The notes under the pieces: generated by a model
Seen by the model: only the letters and a program-made list of their open reading frames with translations
Database searches by the model: none
What the model was told of the DNA's origin: nothing
Translations under genes and position numbers: made by a program
Part shown: positions 22,224 through 32,000 of the stretch, in pieces
Layout of the letters: each line of letters opens with the position of its first letter
Numbering within the stretch: the first letter of the stretch is position 1
Origin: Ophthalmolycus amberensis
Taxonomy: Eukaryota; Chordata; Actinopteri; Perciformes; Zoarcidae
Direction of reading: 5' to 3'
NCBI GenBank assembly: GCA_024529925.1
Contig: JAFEUB010000783.1
Location: forward strand, 380,001 to 444,000
Length of the DNA: 64,000 nucleotides

Positions 22224-22420
22224 TTAGCTGTCTGAGTTCTGCTGTGAACCAGGGTTTGTCATTGTTGTAACTCACCCTGGTGCTTGTTGGAATACAGCTG
22301 TCCTCACAGAAGCTGATATATGAAGTCACAGCCTCTGTAAAGTCATCCAGACTGTTGGTAGCAGCCTTGAATACATCCCAGTCTGTACAGTCCAAACACG
22401 CCCGAAGATCCTCTAGAGTC

Positions 22421-22906
22421 TCACTGTTCCACTTCTTGAATGTCCTCACCACAGGTTTGCAGAGCTTTAGTTTCTGCCTGTAAGCAGGAATCAGATGGAC
22501 CATGACGTGGTCCGAGTGTCCCAGTGAAGCACAAAACGGAAGATGACGAAAAGTCTCTGTCTTTCCCCACCAGTAGCTGAAGTTCGTCCAGTTTGTTGCA
22601 CAGGGACGTTTGAAAGAAATATGCCCGGTAGCGGTGTACGAAATCCACGTGAGCGGAGACGTGCAAGCACTCCGGCCCGTTTTCCTCTCCTGCGCTGGGG
22701 TTTGTGCTGGCTGAGTTTGAGTTGCTGCTGTCTTCTCCCGGAGCTGCCACGTGCAGACCGTCCTCCTTGAGTAAGGTGGTCTCCTGGACATGATAAAGTG
22801 ACGTTTTCACCTTTTTGCTGGTTGAATTTTGTCCAATGAACAAATCAGAAGGTACACAGAGCATACAGCTCCCAGTTAGTGTCACAGTAAACACGCAGAT
22901 AAACAT
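22421..22906 (-). pseudogene. L2 endonuclease N-terminus, internally deleted
   Basis: Begins with a hydrophobic MFICVFTVTL leader typical of the L2 ORF start. Continues through SNSASTNPSAGEENGPECLH to the conserved LCNKLDELQLLV, then runs out at about 22525, where most of the APE endonuclease has been deleted. The downstream LGHSDHVMVHLIPAYRQKLK continues in the overlapping minus frame. Confidence 0.85.
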
Positions 22907-22915
22907 AAACTACAG

Positions 22916-24880
22916 GGCGACACATGAAGATCATAAGACAGCAGTAGAATTTGGAGCGGCTGTCACAGTTTCAGCACTTTGATTGACTCTTACGTATTCT
23001 TGCCCAGCTGTTAGTTAGTAGTTGGCGGTGAAATGCTGCCCTCCATTTCTTTAGAGCAGGTGGCCTGTTATTACACATCACATCTTTAAAGCTTTCTTTC
23101 AAACACACATTTGTGTACACTGGACAACTACATGACCATAATGTACATTAAAGTAATTAAGGGAGAAAACTGTCTTTTATTCATTTTGAAATAATTCATT
23201 TCTCCGTTGATGTAGCATATACTCCTTTTGTGTTTACATGTTTTTTCATACATAAAGATTTCCCACGGCATGTGAAAGTCACATGCCGTGCAGCTGCTGG
23301 AATGCTTCATCTTCCTTGCTTGCGTCATTCATGAGATAATCATGAAGACGCCTCCCTTGTCTCGCCAATAAGTCTGGAAGCTGAACATCCAGTCCCAGGT
23401 CGCCTCATCAGCTGGTGTCAATGTGAGTTGAGGAAACATCAAAGGAAAAGGAGACTAGACATACTTCTCAGCTCCTACACATCCTTCATCCATCACAAAG
23501 CTTACAGCACCTTTCCCAGTACTGGCATAAGGCATCAACTATTGGCTGAAAGTGAAGCAGTAAGGAAAGACTTATGCAAAGCTGTGACTAACGGGTAGTT
23601 GGTGGCATCATCAAAACTAATATGCAGCTTCAGAGTATTATCACAGTTTCATTATTTGTATTCAGATATTCATACATGTGCAGAAATCATACCGCTCAAA
23701 GCAAACACAACATTTATCAATAAAGTTCGTTTTTTGTCATATAAGCTTTCTAAACTAATGGTGACTGAATCGTAAATATTCTAATGAGGCGCTGCTGTAT
23801 TTCAGGGGAGAATGGAAGAATGCATTTTTGACCTGTGGCCGTGTTTGTTTTAATAAATAAAGTGAAAGCATGAGTCTTCACAGTTGTATCCAAATAGTAT
23901 ACTGTATAATCAACACAAAAAGTTAAAATCCATAATAGAGAGTTACCAGACTACGTTGTAATATTGCCCTCCATTGCAAGTCTGGAAAAACTAAAATATA
24001 CTAAAAGGACTGCAAGTAAACTTTGCACCATACTGCTGGAACATCTAGATTGGTGACATATTTCACACAGTCATCTTTTGTTTCATCCTAGATAGTTAAT
24101 GACCATGAAATAAGGTTAGGAAGTACATCAACATACAGCTGCATGTTAAACCTCTGAAGCCTATTTCGCTTTTGTCTTTTAATGCTTTTCTTGACAAAGA
24201 CACATCAGGAGCAATTCTTTTGTTTTTAATGCACCACACTGGGCATGTTTGGAAGCCCTCTTCCCAAGCGATATTTTGTGATTTGTCATGTCTGAGTCAA
24301 TGAAACATTTTAAACAGTTTTTTACAAAATTATATATTGTAGAGAAATTACAATCATGCAAATATCCATTTGATTTGAGCAAACACAAAGGTCCTCTGTG
24401 CTCAATAAATGTAATTGCATGTTTGCCATTATCTAAATAAAATCACAATAATGATTTCTCTCACTTAGTTTTCACTAATTTCCCTTCTTTCTATTTCCCT
24501 GCTCTCAAACACTTGAACGCTCAGAGTGGCTTTCTTTCTCTTTAACAAAGAAGTGTTACTACGTGTTGCAATTTCAGCTGCCAGAGATTGTCGCCGATGA
24601 AGTGTTGCTCAAGTGCTCGTTGATGAAGTTGTCGTTATATAGCACGAGGTACGTGAAGTTAGCACTTCAATGCGTCATTGGAGCTATGAAATGGTTGAGA
24701 CCAGATCTACTTTGATTTGTATTGCGTCACGCAGCAACAAGTGTCTGTATCGCTCATAGTGTGAACACATTATAATGCCTGATTCATACTCCTGTTGCTG
24801 TGCGCCTATGCAGGCACCTCTTGTGCACGTCAGACATACATAGTACTGTGGTGGATAACGAGTATCATGTCATTTCTTTT
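22916..24880. other. Intergenic, AT-rich, one palindrome
   Basis: No gene or mobile element recognised. The notable feature is the perfect 12-bp inverted repeat at 23264-23290 listed separately. Confidence 0.6.
23264..23290. other. Perfect 12-bp inverted repeat, 3-nt spacer
   Basis: CACGGCATGTGA, AAG, TCACATGCCGTG. Both arms match without mismatch. Could be a chance palindrome, a transcription factor dimer site or a hairpin. No element borders are visible around it. Confidence 0.9.
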
Positions 24881-25035
24881 CGATTTGGACCTTTGATTGG
24901 GCACCTTGCATGGTAGCCCCTGATATCAGTGTATGCATGTGTGTGAATGGGTGAATGATACCATGTAGTGTTAAGTACTTTGAGTGGTCGGAAGACTAGA
25001 AAAGCTCTATACAAGTACAAGTACATTTACCATGA
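24880..25035 (+). repeat. Teleost dispersed repeat tail
   Basis: Phrases 'gtgtgtgaatgggtgaatga', 'aagtactttgagtggtcg' and 'tagaaaagctctatacaagt' followed by an 'acaagtacatttacca' tail are characteristic of a very common fish retroelement 3' end. Recognised by wording; exact class uncertain. Confidence 0.65.
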
Positions 25036-25294
25036 AAGCTCCGCAAACCATATCTGCAGCTCTGCCAATGCTCTGTGCAAGCTTTTCCACAGGAGTATAA
25101 ATTAAGCATTCGTCTGACTTCCTGTGTGTGGGGTGGCCCCCGAAACTTTGTTCTGAACGGGAATCTGTTGCAAATGAGTGAAAATCCTGAATATTGATGA
25201 AGTCCGTAATTAACGGTTCTGCTATCGGTACTTTAGAAGTTAAGGAGCGAGATTACACATCTTTTTATATACGTTTACATTCTATGTATTTTTT

Positions 25295-27118
25295 GTGGTA
25301 TGGCTTGTTGCAATACTATTCTGTTGGTCTGGTCTGACATCTATTGTATCAGCTATTTTTACTTATCTGAATTTTTACTTATCTCCTCCGCGAATCGCCA
25401 CCTTAACGTGGTGGAGGAGTTTGAGTGGCTCAGTGATCCTGGGAGCTATGTTGTCCGGGGCATTAGCCCCTGGTAGGGTCTCCCAAGGCAATCAGGTCTC
25501 AGGGGAGAGCCCAGACGAAGAGCGGTTCAAAACTACCCTAATGAAAAGCAGCCCACCCGGACCAGGGAAACCGGAGCACCCTCCCGGAGCCAGACCCAGG
25601 AGGGGAGCTCGTCGGCGAGCGTCTGGTAGCCGGGCTTTCGGCCATGGGGCCCGGTCGGGCTCAGCCCGAATAGACAGCATGGAGCAGCCACCCTGTGGAC
25701 CCACCACCCGCAGGGACAAGCATCGGGGTCGGGTGCAATGCAGACCGGGCGGCGGGTCAGGCGGGAGGCCTGGGTATGCCGATCGCCGGCGGCATAGACT
25801 AGCTCTAGGGATGTGGAATGTCACCTCGCTAGCGGGGAAAGAGCCAGAGCTGGTGCAGGAGGTGGAGCGATACCAGCTAGATATAGTTGGACTCACCTCC
25901 ACACACAGCGCTGGCTCTGGAACCAAGCTCCTGGAGAGGGGTTGGACTTTGTCCTTTTCCAGAGTTGCCCAGGGTGAGAGGCGCCGGGCGGGAGTGGGGA
26001 TACTCACGAGCCCCCGGCTGAGCGCCGCTGTGTTGGAGTTCTCCCCGGAGAACGAGAGGGGTGCCTCCATGCGCCTACGGGTTGCAGGGAGCAAGGCTCT
26101 GACTGTGGTTTGTGCTTATGCACCAAACAGCAGTTCAGGGTATCCGGCCTTCTTGGAGTCGGTGGGAGGGGTCCTGGAAAGGGCGCCGCCTACCGACTCC
26201 ATAGTTCTCCTGGGGGACTTCAACGCTCACGTGGGCAATGACGGAGAAACCTGGCGGGGGGTGGTTGGGAGGAACGGCTTGCCCGATCTGAAACCGAATG
26301 GTGTTACGTTATTTGACTTCTGTGCTTGCCATGGTTTGGCCATAATGAACACCATGTTTGAACATAAGGTGGCTCATAAGTGTACCTGGTACCAGAACAC
26401 CTTAGGCCGGAGATCAATGATCGACTTTGTAATCGTATCATTTGATTTGCAGCCGTATGTCTTGGACACTCGGGTGAAGAGAGGAGCAGAGCTGTCAACT
26501 GATCACCACCTGGTGGTGAGTTGGATCAGATGGCGGGGGACCCGGTTGGAAAGACCCGGCAAGCCCAAACGTGTAGTGAGGGTGAACTGGGAACATCTGG
26601 CGGAGGACCCTGTCCGGGAGGTCTTTAACTCCCACCTCCGGAAGAACTTCTCACACATACCGAGGGCGGTTGGGGACACGGAATCCGAATGGACCATGTT
26701 CAAAGCCTCTATTGTGGACGCAGCCGCTAGGAGCTGTGGCCGGAAGGTCATCGGTGCCTGTCGTGGCGGCAACCCGAGAACCCGGTGGTGGACACCGGAG
26801 GTGAGGGAAGCAGTCAAGCTGAAGAAGGAGACCTTCAAGGCCTGGTTGGCCCAGGGGTCTCCTGAAGCAGCTGACAGGTACCGACAGACCAGAAGGGCTG
26901 CAGCTGCGGTGGTTGCGAATGCTAAAACTCGGGCATGGGAGGAGTTTGGGGAGGCCATGGAGAAGGACTTTCGGTTGGCCTCAAAGAGGTTCTGGCAAAC
27001 CATCCGATGGCTCAGGAAGGGAAAGCAGGGCTTACCCCAGGCTGTTCTCAGCAGGGGGGGGGGGGAAACTGCTGACCCGGACGGGGGACATCGTCGGGCG
27101 GTGGAAAGAGCACTTTGA
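25295..27118 (+). pseudogene. LINE endonuclease ORF (long intact part)
   Basis: The conserved region starts at about 25795 (RRHRLALGMWNVTSLAGKEP). Endonuclease motifs in order: GMWNVTSL, DIVGLTSTHS (a glutamate is expected near here but the frame has threonine/serine, as in this family), VVCAYAPNSS, IVLLGDFNAHVGNDGETWRG, CTWYQNTLGRRSMIDFVIV, ELSTDHHLVV. A linker rich in WWTPEVREAVKLKK follows. The stretch 25295-25790 is open by chance, through the 5' UTR. The frame goes wrong at the 12-G run. The gene product would be a nicking and reverse-transcribing enzyme of the retrotransposon. Confidence 0.9.
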
Positions 27119-27640
27119 GGAACTCCTAAACCCGACCAACATGTCCTCTGCAGAGGAGGCAGCGCCTGAAGATCTAGGGGGAGGCTCACCCATATCCCTG
27201 GCAGAGGCCGCTGAGGTAGTCAAAAAGCTCCTTGGTGGCAAGGCGCCGGGGGTGGATGAGATCCGCCCTGAGATGCTGAAAGTGCTGGACATGGTTGGGC
27301 TGTCCTGGCTGACACACCTCTTCAATGTCGCATGGGGGTCGGGATCAGTGCCCATGGACTGGCAGACCGGGGTGGTGGTTCCCATCTTCAAAAAGGGGGA
27401 CCGGAGAGTGTGCTCGAATTACCGGGGTATCACACTACTCAGCCTCCCGGGGAAGGCTTATGCCAGGGTGCTGGAAAGGAGGCTCCGACCGCTTGTCGAA
27501 CCTCAGATGCGGATTCCATCCTGGCCGTGGAACAGTGGACCAGCTCTTTACCCTCGCAAGACTACTGGAGGGGTTCTGGGAGCGACCCGACCCGACCGAC
27601 CCGGATAAGCGGAGGAAAATGGATGGATGGACGGATGAAT
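25384..27640 (+). mobile_element. APE-type non-LTR LINE, 3'-deleted and frameshifted
   Basis: A plus-strand fish LINE. It has a GC-rich 5' UTR ('cgccaccttaacgtggtgga'), an ORF with an apurinic-type endonuclease, the beginning of the RT, a deletion near 27580, and the usual 3' end 'ccggataagcgga' followed by (GGAT)n. Frameshifts occur at a 12-G run (27054-27065) and near 27505. GC content is high relative to its surroundings, consistent with a fairly young insertion. Confidence 0.92.
27066..27600 (+). pseudogene. LINE reverse transcriptase N-terminal part
   Basis: After the G-run, the frame with GGGKLLTRTGDIVGRWKEHF resumes the protein. It continues with LLGGKAPGVDEIRPEMLK, VVVPIFKKGDRRVCSNYRGI and LLSLPGKAYARVLERRL. 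A second shift moves CGFHPGRGTVDQLFTLARLL into another frame, after which the palm with the catalytic aspartates is missing and the 3' tail follows. Confidence 0.9.
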
Positions 27641-27654
27641 CGGGGGTTTGGAAT

Positions 27655-27745
27655 GACAGAGATGTCTTATGTTACACAGATTGTAAAGCCATCTGAGGCA
27701 AATTTGTGATGTTTGGGCTCTATAAATAAAAATTGACTGGACTTC
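27655..27745 (+). repeat. LINE 3' tail fragment
   Basis: 'acagattgtaaagccatctg' and 'ggcaaatttgtgatgtttgg' followed by 'ctataaataaaaattgac' match, in reverse, the fragment at 32913-33005. A common fish LINE 3' end. Confidence 0.7.
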
Positions 27746-28669
27746 ATTGACAGTTGGACACAAATTGGGTTTTAACATGGTAATTTATTTACTTATTTTC
27801 CTTAGTGTTTAATTAGTTGTAATACATTTTTTGCACACTGGGTGGCAAGTACTTATAATGGGACTGCATTTATACAGCAAAGGAATGCAGCCTGGGGAGG
27901 CACACAGTTTTTGACCATTGCTATGGTGTCAGCAGGTACCATAGCGGTTACTTGGTTGCAAAAAATGAGTTGGAAGAAATAATGTAATGGCAAACAGCAA
28001 ATGTAAAGACTGGACATCGTTGGGTTGTGCCCAAGGTGCGCGTCAGCTAAAGTTAGCCGACATAGCAGCAACAAAGTGACTGATAGGAAGCCCCTATAAA
28101 CACATTTCCAGTTTGTCTCGTATATTTAGCCGTTTTACAAAAGGAGCTATTTAGTATATGTCTGTTGCACCATGGAATCGTTTTCTTAATGTATTGTGTG
28201 ATCATCATTTCTGTACAAAATAAAATGTAGGTGCCATAAACCATGGTCTCTTAAAAATGATGTTCCCATACAACTAAACATTTTCTCCCTCATTATGATC
28301 GCAGTTTTAAACACTTGGTTAACGCTGTGAAAAAACACAACAAAACTACTTAGTTTTAGTAAAAGAAAAGTAAGAAAAAGAATTGTTTGTTATGTAACTT
28401 AAGTTACATGCGTAACGTTAAACATTCAACATAACATTAAAATAAGTCAATGCTAACTTTTCATATTGCATGGGACAACAGCAGCGGTCTACTGGGTGAA
28501 AGTCCCGTGTTTTTGGACCCATCTGTTGTTTCCCTGAAAATGTAAATGACAATGCATTTTGTTGTATGAGAACGTAGTTTTTAGGAGACCAGGTTGAAAG
28601 AATTGTGTTTTGAGCATGTGGAAAGATTTAGTGAGAGTTGGCAGAAAGTCTTCACCATTCACCCAAGGT
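27746..28669 (-). other. pip5kl1: Probable pip5kl1 3' UTR and downstream
   Basis: Non-coding sequence beyond the pip5kl1 stop on the minus strand. A minus-strand AATAAA lies near 27784. No closer signal was noticed, so the UTR end is undetermined. Confidence 0.35.
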
Positions 28670-29090
28670 CTACTTGGTATGGTCCTGTACCCAGTGACAT
28701 AGTCTGAAGCAGTACGTTTGTGGACTGACGGTAGAGAAGGACCGGCCTGGATGTCTCAGCCTCTTCCACAAATGCTCCAGCCTCTTCTTACAACTGTAAA
28801 CTGTGAAAATGTCAATGATGCCGATGAAGTAGCGCTGCTCAGGCCCATCAATGACGTGCAGAGGATTCTTTAGGTTTGGCAGTAAACGTCGGTTTTGGGC
28901 CCTGAAGTCTGGAAGATCAGCTGGGTCACTGCCTGGCCCTGAATGCTCTGGGCATGTTTGAATAGGGCCAACACCTGATGCAAGTCTTGCTTGTAATTGC
29001 TCCAAATCTAAGGTAGTGTCATCTTCTAGAATTGCCCCAGGGACAGGAGCTATGCCTGCGTGGATAGGGGGGGAGCCTGGATTCACAGAT
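28670..29090 (-). CDS. pip5kl1: pip5kl1 last coding exon
   Basis: 421 nt, acceptor 'tctcattttag', 139 codons plus stop. A variable Pro/Asp-rich linker is followed by FRAQNRRLLPNLKNPLHVID, GPEQRYFIGIIDIFTVYSCK and FSTVSPQTYCFRLCHWVQDH. The IID motif and the STV-P-Y core are kept. It resembles the human C-terminus (AQNRRLLP, DGPEQRYFLG, WVEAHTE) throughout. Confidence 0.97.
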
Positions 29091-32000
29091 CTAAAATGAG
29101 AAAGTCACAGGGGAGATAAAAAGGTGTGAGTGACAGCAATTACTCCATGTAGCCTCATTTACATTACATATGTTGTGAATTATTCATGTAGCTGAGCTAA
29201 GTGGCTAACCTGGCTAGCGATCCTGTATTCCTGTAAATGTATGAGTGTTTGCTTTAGTTAAGAGTTTACAATTGCTAATACTTCGGTTCTGTAATTCATT
29301 TTCGGTGTTTATTTCAGAAACTCAGTCAACATTGTTCAAACTCATTCAACATCTGTAAATCTGTCACCAAACTATAAAACTGTATGCCAGACTGAATACA
29401 GAAACGTATGCACCAAACAGATGTCTGCGTGTTCTCTGACCGGAACCCTGTAGTGGTCAATAATCACCTTTACACCAGTCTCTCAGGGGTCGAATCCCCA
29501 ACAAATGGTCCTTCGAGCCGGATTAATGGACTACTACAGAATATGACATCTGAAGATAGATCTACCCATCAGCCTCATTTCAAAGATCAGCAGCATCATG
29601 TGAGACATCATCGCATCCCCAAACACCTTGAGGACTATGTCCTTGCCTACAATCCAGAGCGACCTGCCCTTTAGTCCCATTCTACAGAGGAGGAGAGAGG
29701 AGCAGCGGCCGCAGCAGAGCGTAGCCGAGCAGATGCAGCCTCTTATCTGGACAGACACAACCTCACACAGGCCCAGCTCCGATGACCTGCTGAACAGCAC
29801 TTCACTTAAACAACTCATCGAATCCATCTCTAGGAACGAGAAGGAAGAGGACGCTGAAGTGGTTCAACTAACACACACACACACACACACACCAGCAGTA
29901 TGAAACCAGACGTCGTCGTCGTCGTCAGGAGCTGTTGGAATACATCACTTTCTTCTTGATGGAAGAAGAGATAGACAAGGGTCATGACACCAGGAAGAGT
30001 GCCACACCCCCATCAATACCTTCATCTCCCGTGCCTCACCCCCAGATGTCCCTCTTCTCCCCAAGCCGTTTGCTTTCATCGACAGAGGAGCAGGCTAAGG
30101 ACACAGAGCCTCAGGCTGGTGGACCTATAACAGGACACATGTCTGGGAGACCACAGGTTGAGACTGAAGTTAGAGTCTACACTCCTATAGCAGGAGACCA
30201 GAGACTAAATTCTGCGTTTACCCCAGTGCTTCCAGCCTCATCGGACATATTGTGCACTTTCTAAATTTGAATCGATGTCTCCCTGAGACATTACGCTGCA
30301 CGCAATCAACCATACACTGCCGCAATTCTGCAATTACTCGCACACAAACCAAGTCTGGAAAAGATCTCTGCCGATCTGCGTTTTATAGTGTACGCCTTGC
30401 ACGAACTCGGTCCCGGAGGAAATGGCGATATATTGTGCAGTCCTTTTAAAACGATTAAACTTCACATAAAACCATTAAAAGCATCAAAACATAAGGCAAA
30501 AGAAAAGGAGATTTAAAAACAATTAAAGAAACAGTGTAAGAAATAAAATTCAGTAGTAAAATGCAGAAATGCAGGAAATTGATTAATATATTAATTGAAT
30601 GTGGTTCAATTAAAGGCAGCAGCAAACAGAAAGGTCTTCAATCTTGATTTAAATGAGCTGAGGGTCTCAGCAGACCTGCAGCTTTCTGGGACTTTGTTCC
30701 AGATATGTGGAGCAGAAAAACTGAACGCTGCTTCTCCATGTTTAGTTCTGACTCTGGGAACAGAAAGTAGACCGGTCCCAGACGACCTGAGGGGTCGGGA
30801 TGGTTCATAAGGTAGCAGCAGATCAGAGATGTATTTTGGCCCAAAACCATTCAGTGCTTTGTAAACCAACAGCAGGATTTTAAAGTCAATTCTTTGTTGG
30901 ACAGGAAGCCAGTGCAAAGACCTCAGAACTGGAGTGATGTGATCCACCCTCCTGGTCTTAGTGAGGACTCGAGCTGCAGCGTTCTGAATCAGCTGCAGCT
31001 TTCTGACGGACTTTTTACAGAGACCTGTAAACACACCGTTACAGTAGTCCAGTCTGCTGAAGATAAATGCATGGACAAGTTTTTCCAAATCCTGTTGAGA
31101 CATAAGTCCTCTAATCCTTGATATATAAAACTGTATGCCAGACTGAATACAGAAACGTATGGACCAACCAGATGTCTGCGTGTTCTCTGACCGGAACCCT
31201 GTAGTGGTCAATAATCACCTTTACACCAGTCTCTCAGGGGTCGAATCCCCAACAACATATTTGTTGTCAAGGAATCTAAACATGTGTATCGAGAGGCAGA
31301 TGCCCTAATGTCAGGAGGAGGAAAAAGTAACTAGGATGTACTTAATCTGATGTGATTTGGCAAATCAAATAACAACAATTAAGATGTAGTATGATTTCCA
31401 AAGCAAATGCACACATTTTCAAATTAAGAAATGTTTAGCTTCATTCCCAAAAGAACGAAAACAGACCATGAATTATTTTGGCTGTATGACTATCCATCCA
31501 TTCTCTCCCTCTTATCCGGGGCGGGGTTTTCAAGACAGCAGGCTAAGCAAGGTATTCCAGACGTCCCACTCCCCAGCAACATTTTCCAGCTCTTCCTGGG
31601 AAACCCCTTGCCGTCCACAGGCCAGATGAGCTATATAATCCATACAGCGTGTTCTGGGTTAACCCCGGGGCCTCTTACCAGTTGGCCATACCTGCAATAC
31701 CTCTAAAAAGGGAGTCACCCAGGAGGATCCTGATCAGATACCTGAACCATTTTAGCTGGTCCCTTTCGGTGCGGAGCACAGCAGCCCCAGCTCTAAAGTG
31801 CTACTACTTTGCTTTAACAGTATTTATGAACGCTGGAAAGTTTTAACTAAGGTGGCAAAAAAAAAATCTGCAACAAAACAGGATCCCAGAAACATCCGAC
31901 AACAACATATCAGCACTATTCAAAGCCAAGGGAATTATCTGAACTGAATATTGTCTTTGATGAATACCGAAGGATTGACAGCCCAGCTCACGAAATGAGC

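Larger units (their letters stand above)
19002..22915 (-). mobile_element. L2-type LINE (Maui-like), decayed and interrupted
   Basis: Minus-strand non-LTR retrotransposon, read from 22915 (5') to 19002 (3' tail 'tcatcatcagaatcagaatc'). N-terminal endonuclease piece (LCNKLDELQLLVGKDRDFS), then a collapsed endonuclease, then EDLRACLDCTDWDVFKAATN, then the RT domain and a C-terminal domain. Interruptions are a MITE at 21567-22223 and a plus-strand LINE tail at about 19557-19945. The 3' tail also matches a second L2 end at 33466-33945. Confidence 0.93.

Noticed and set aside
26503..27189. 228-codon minus-strand ORF
   Set aside because: Antisense shadow of the plus-strand LINE, long only because of high GC.
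29863..29926. (AC)n followed by CGTCGTCGTC as a regulatory or coding repeat
   Set aside because: Simple repeat expansion within decayed BEL gag; no further structure.
30606..31211. A host gene candidate (201 codons, intact)
   Set aside because: Sequence RLDYCNGVFTGL...HWLPVQQRIDFK is a fish LINE C-terminus, so it is a transposon fragment.
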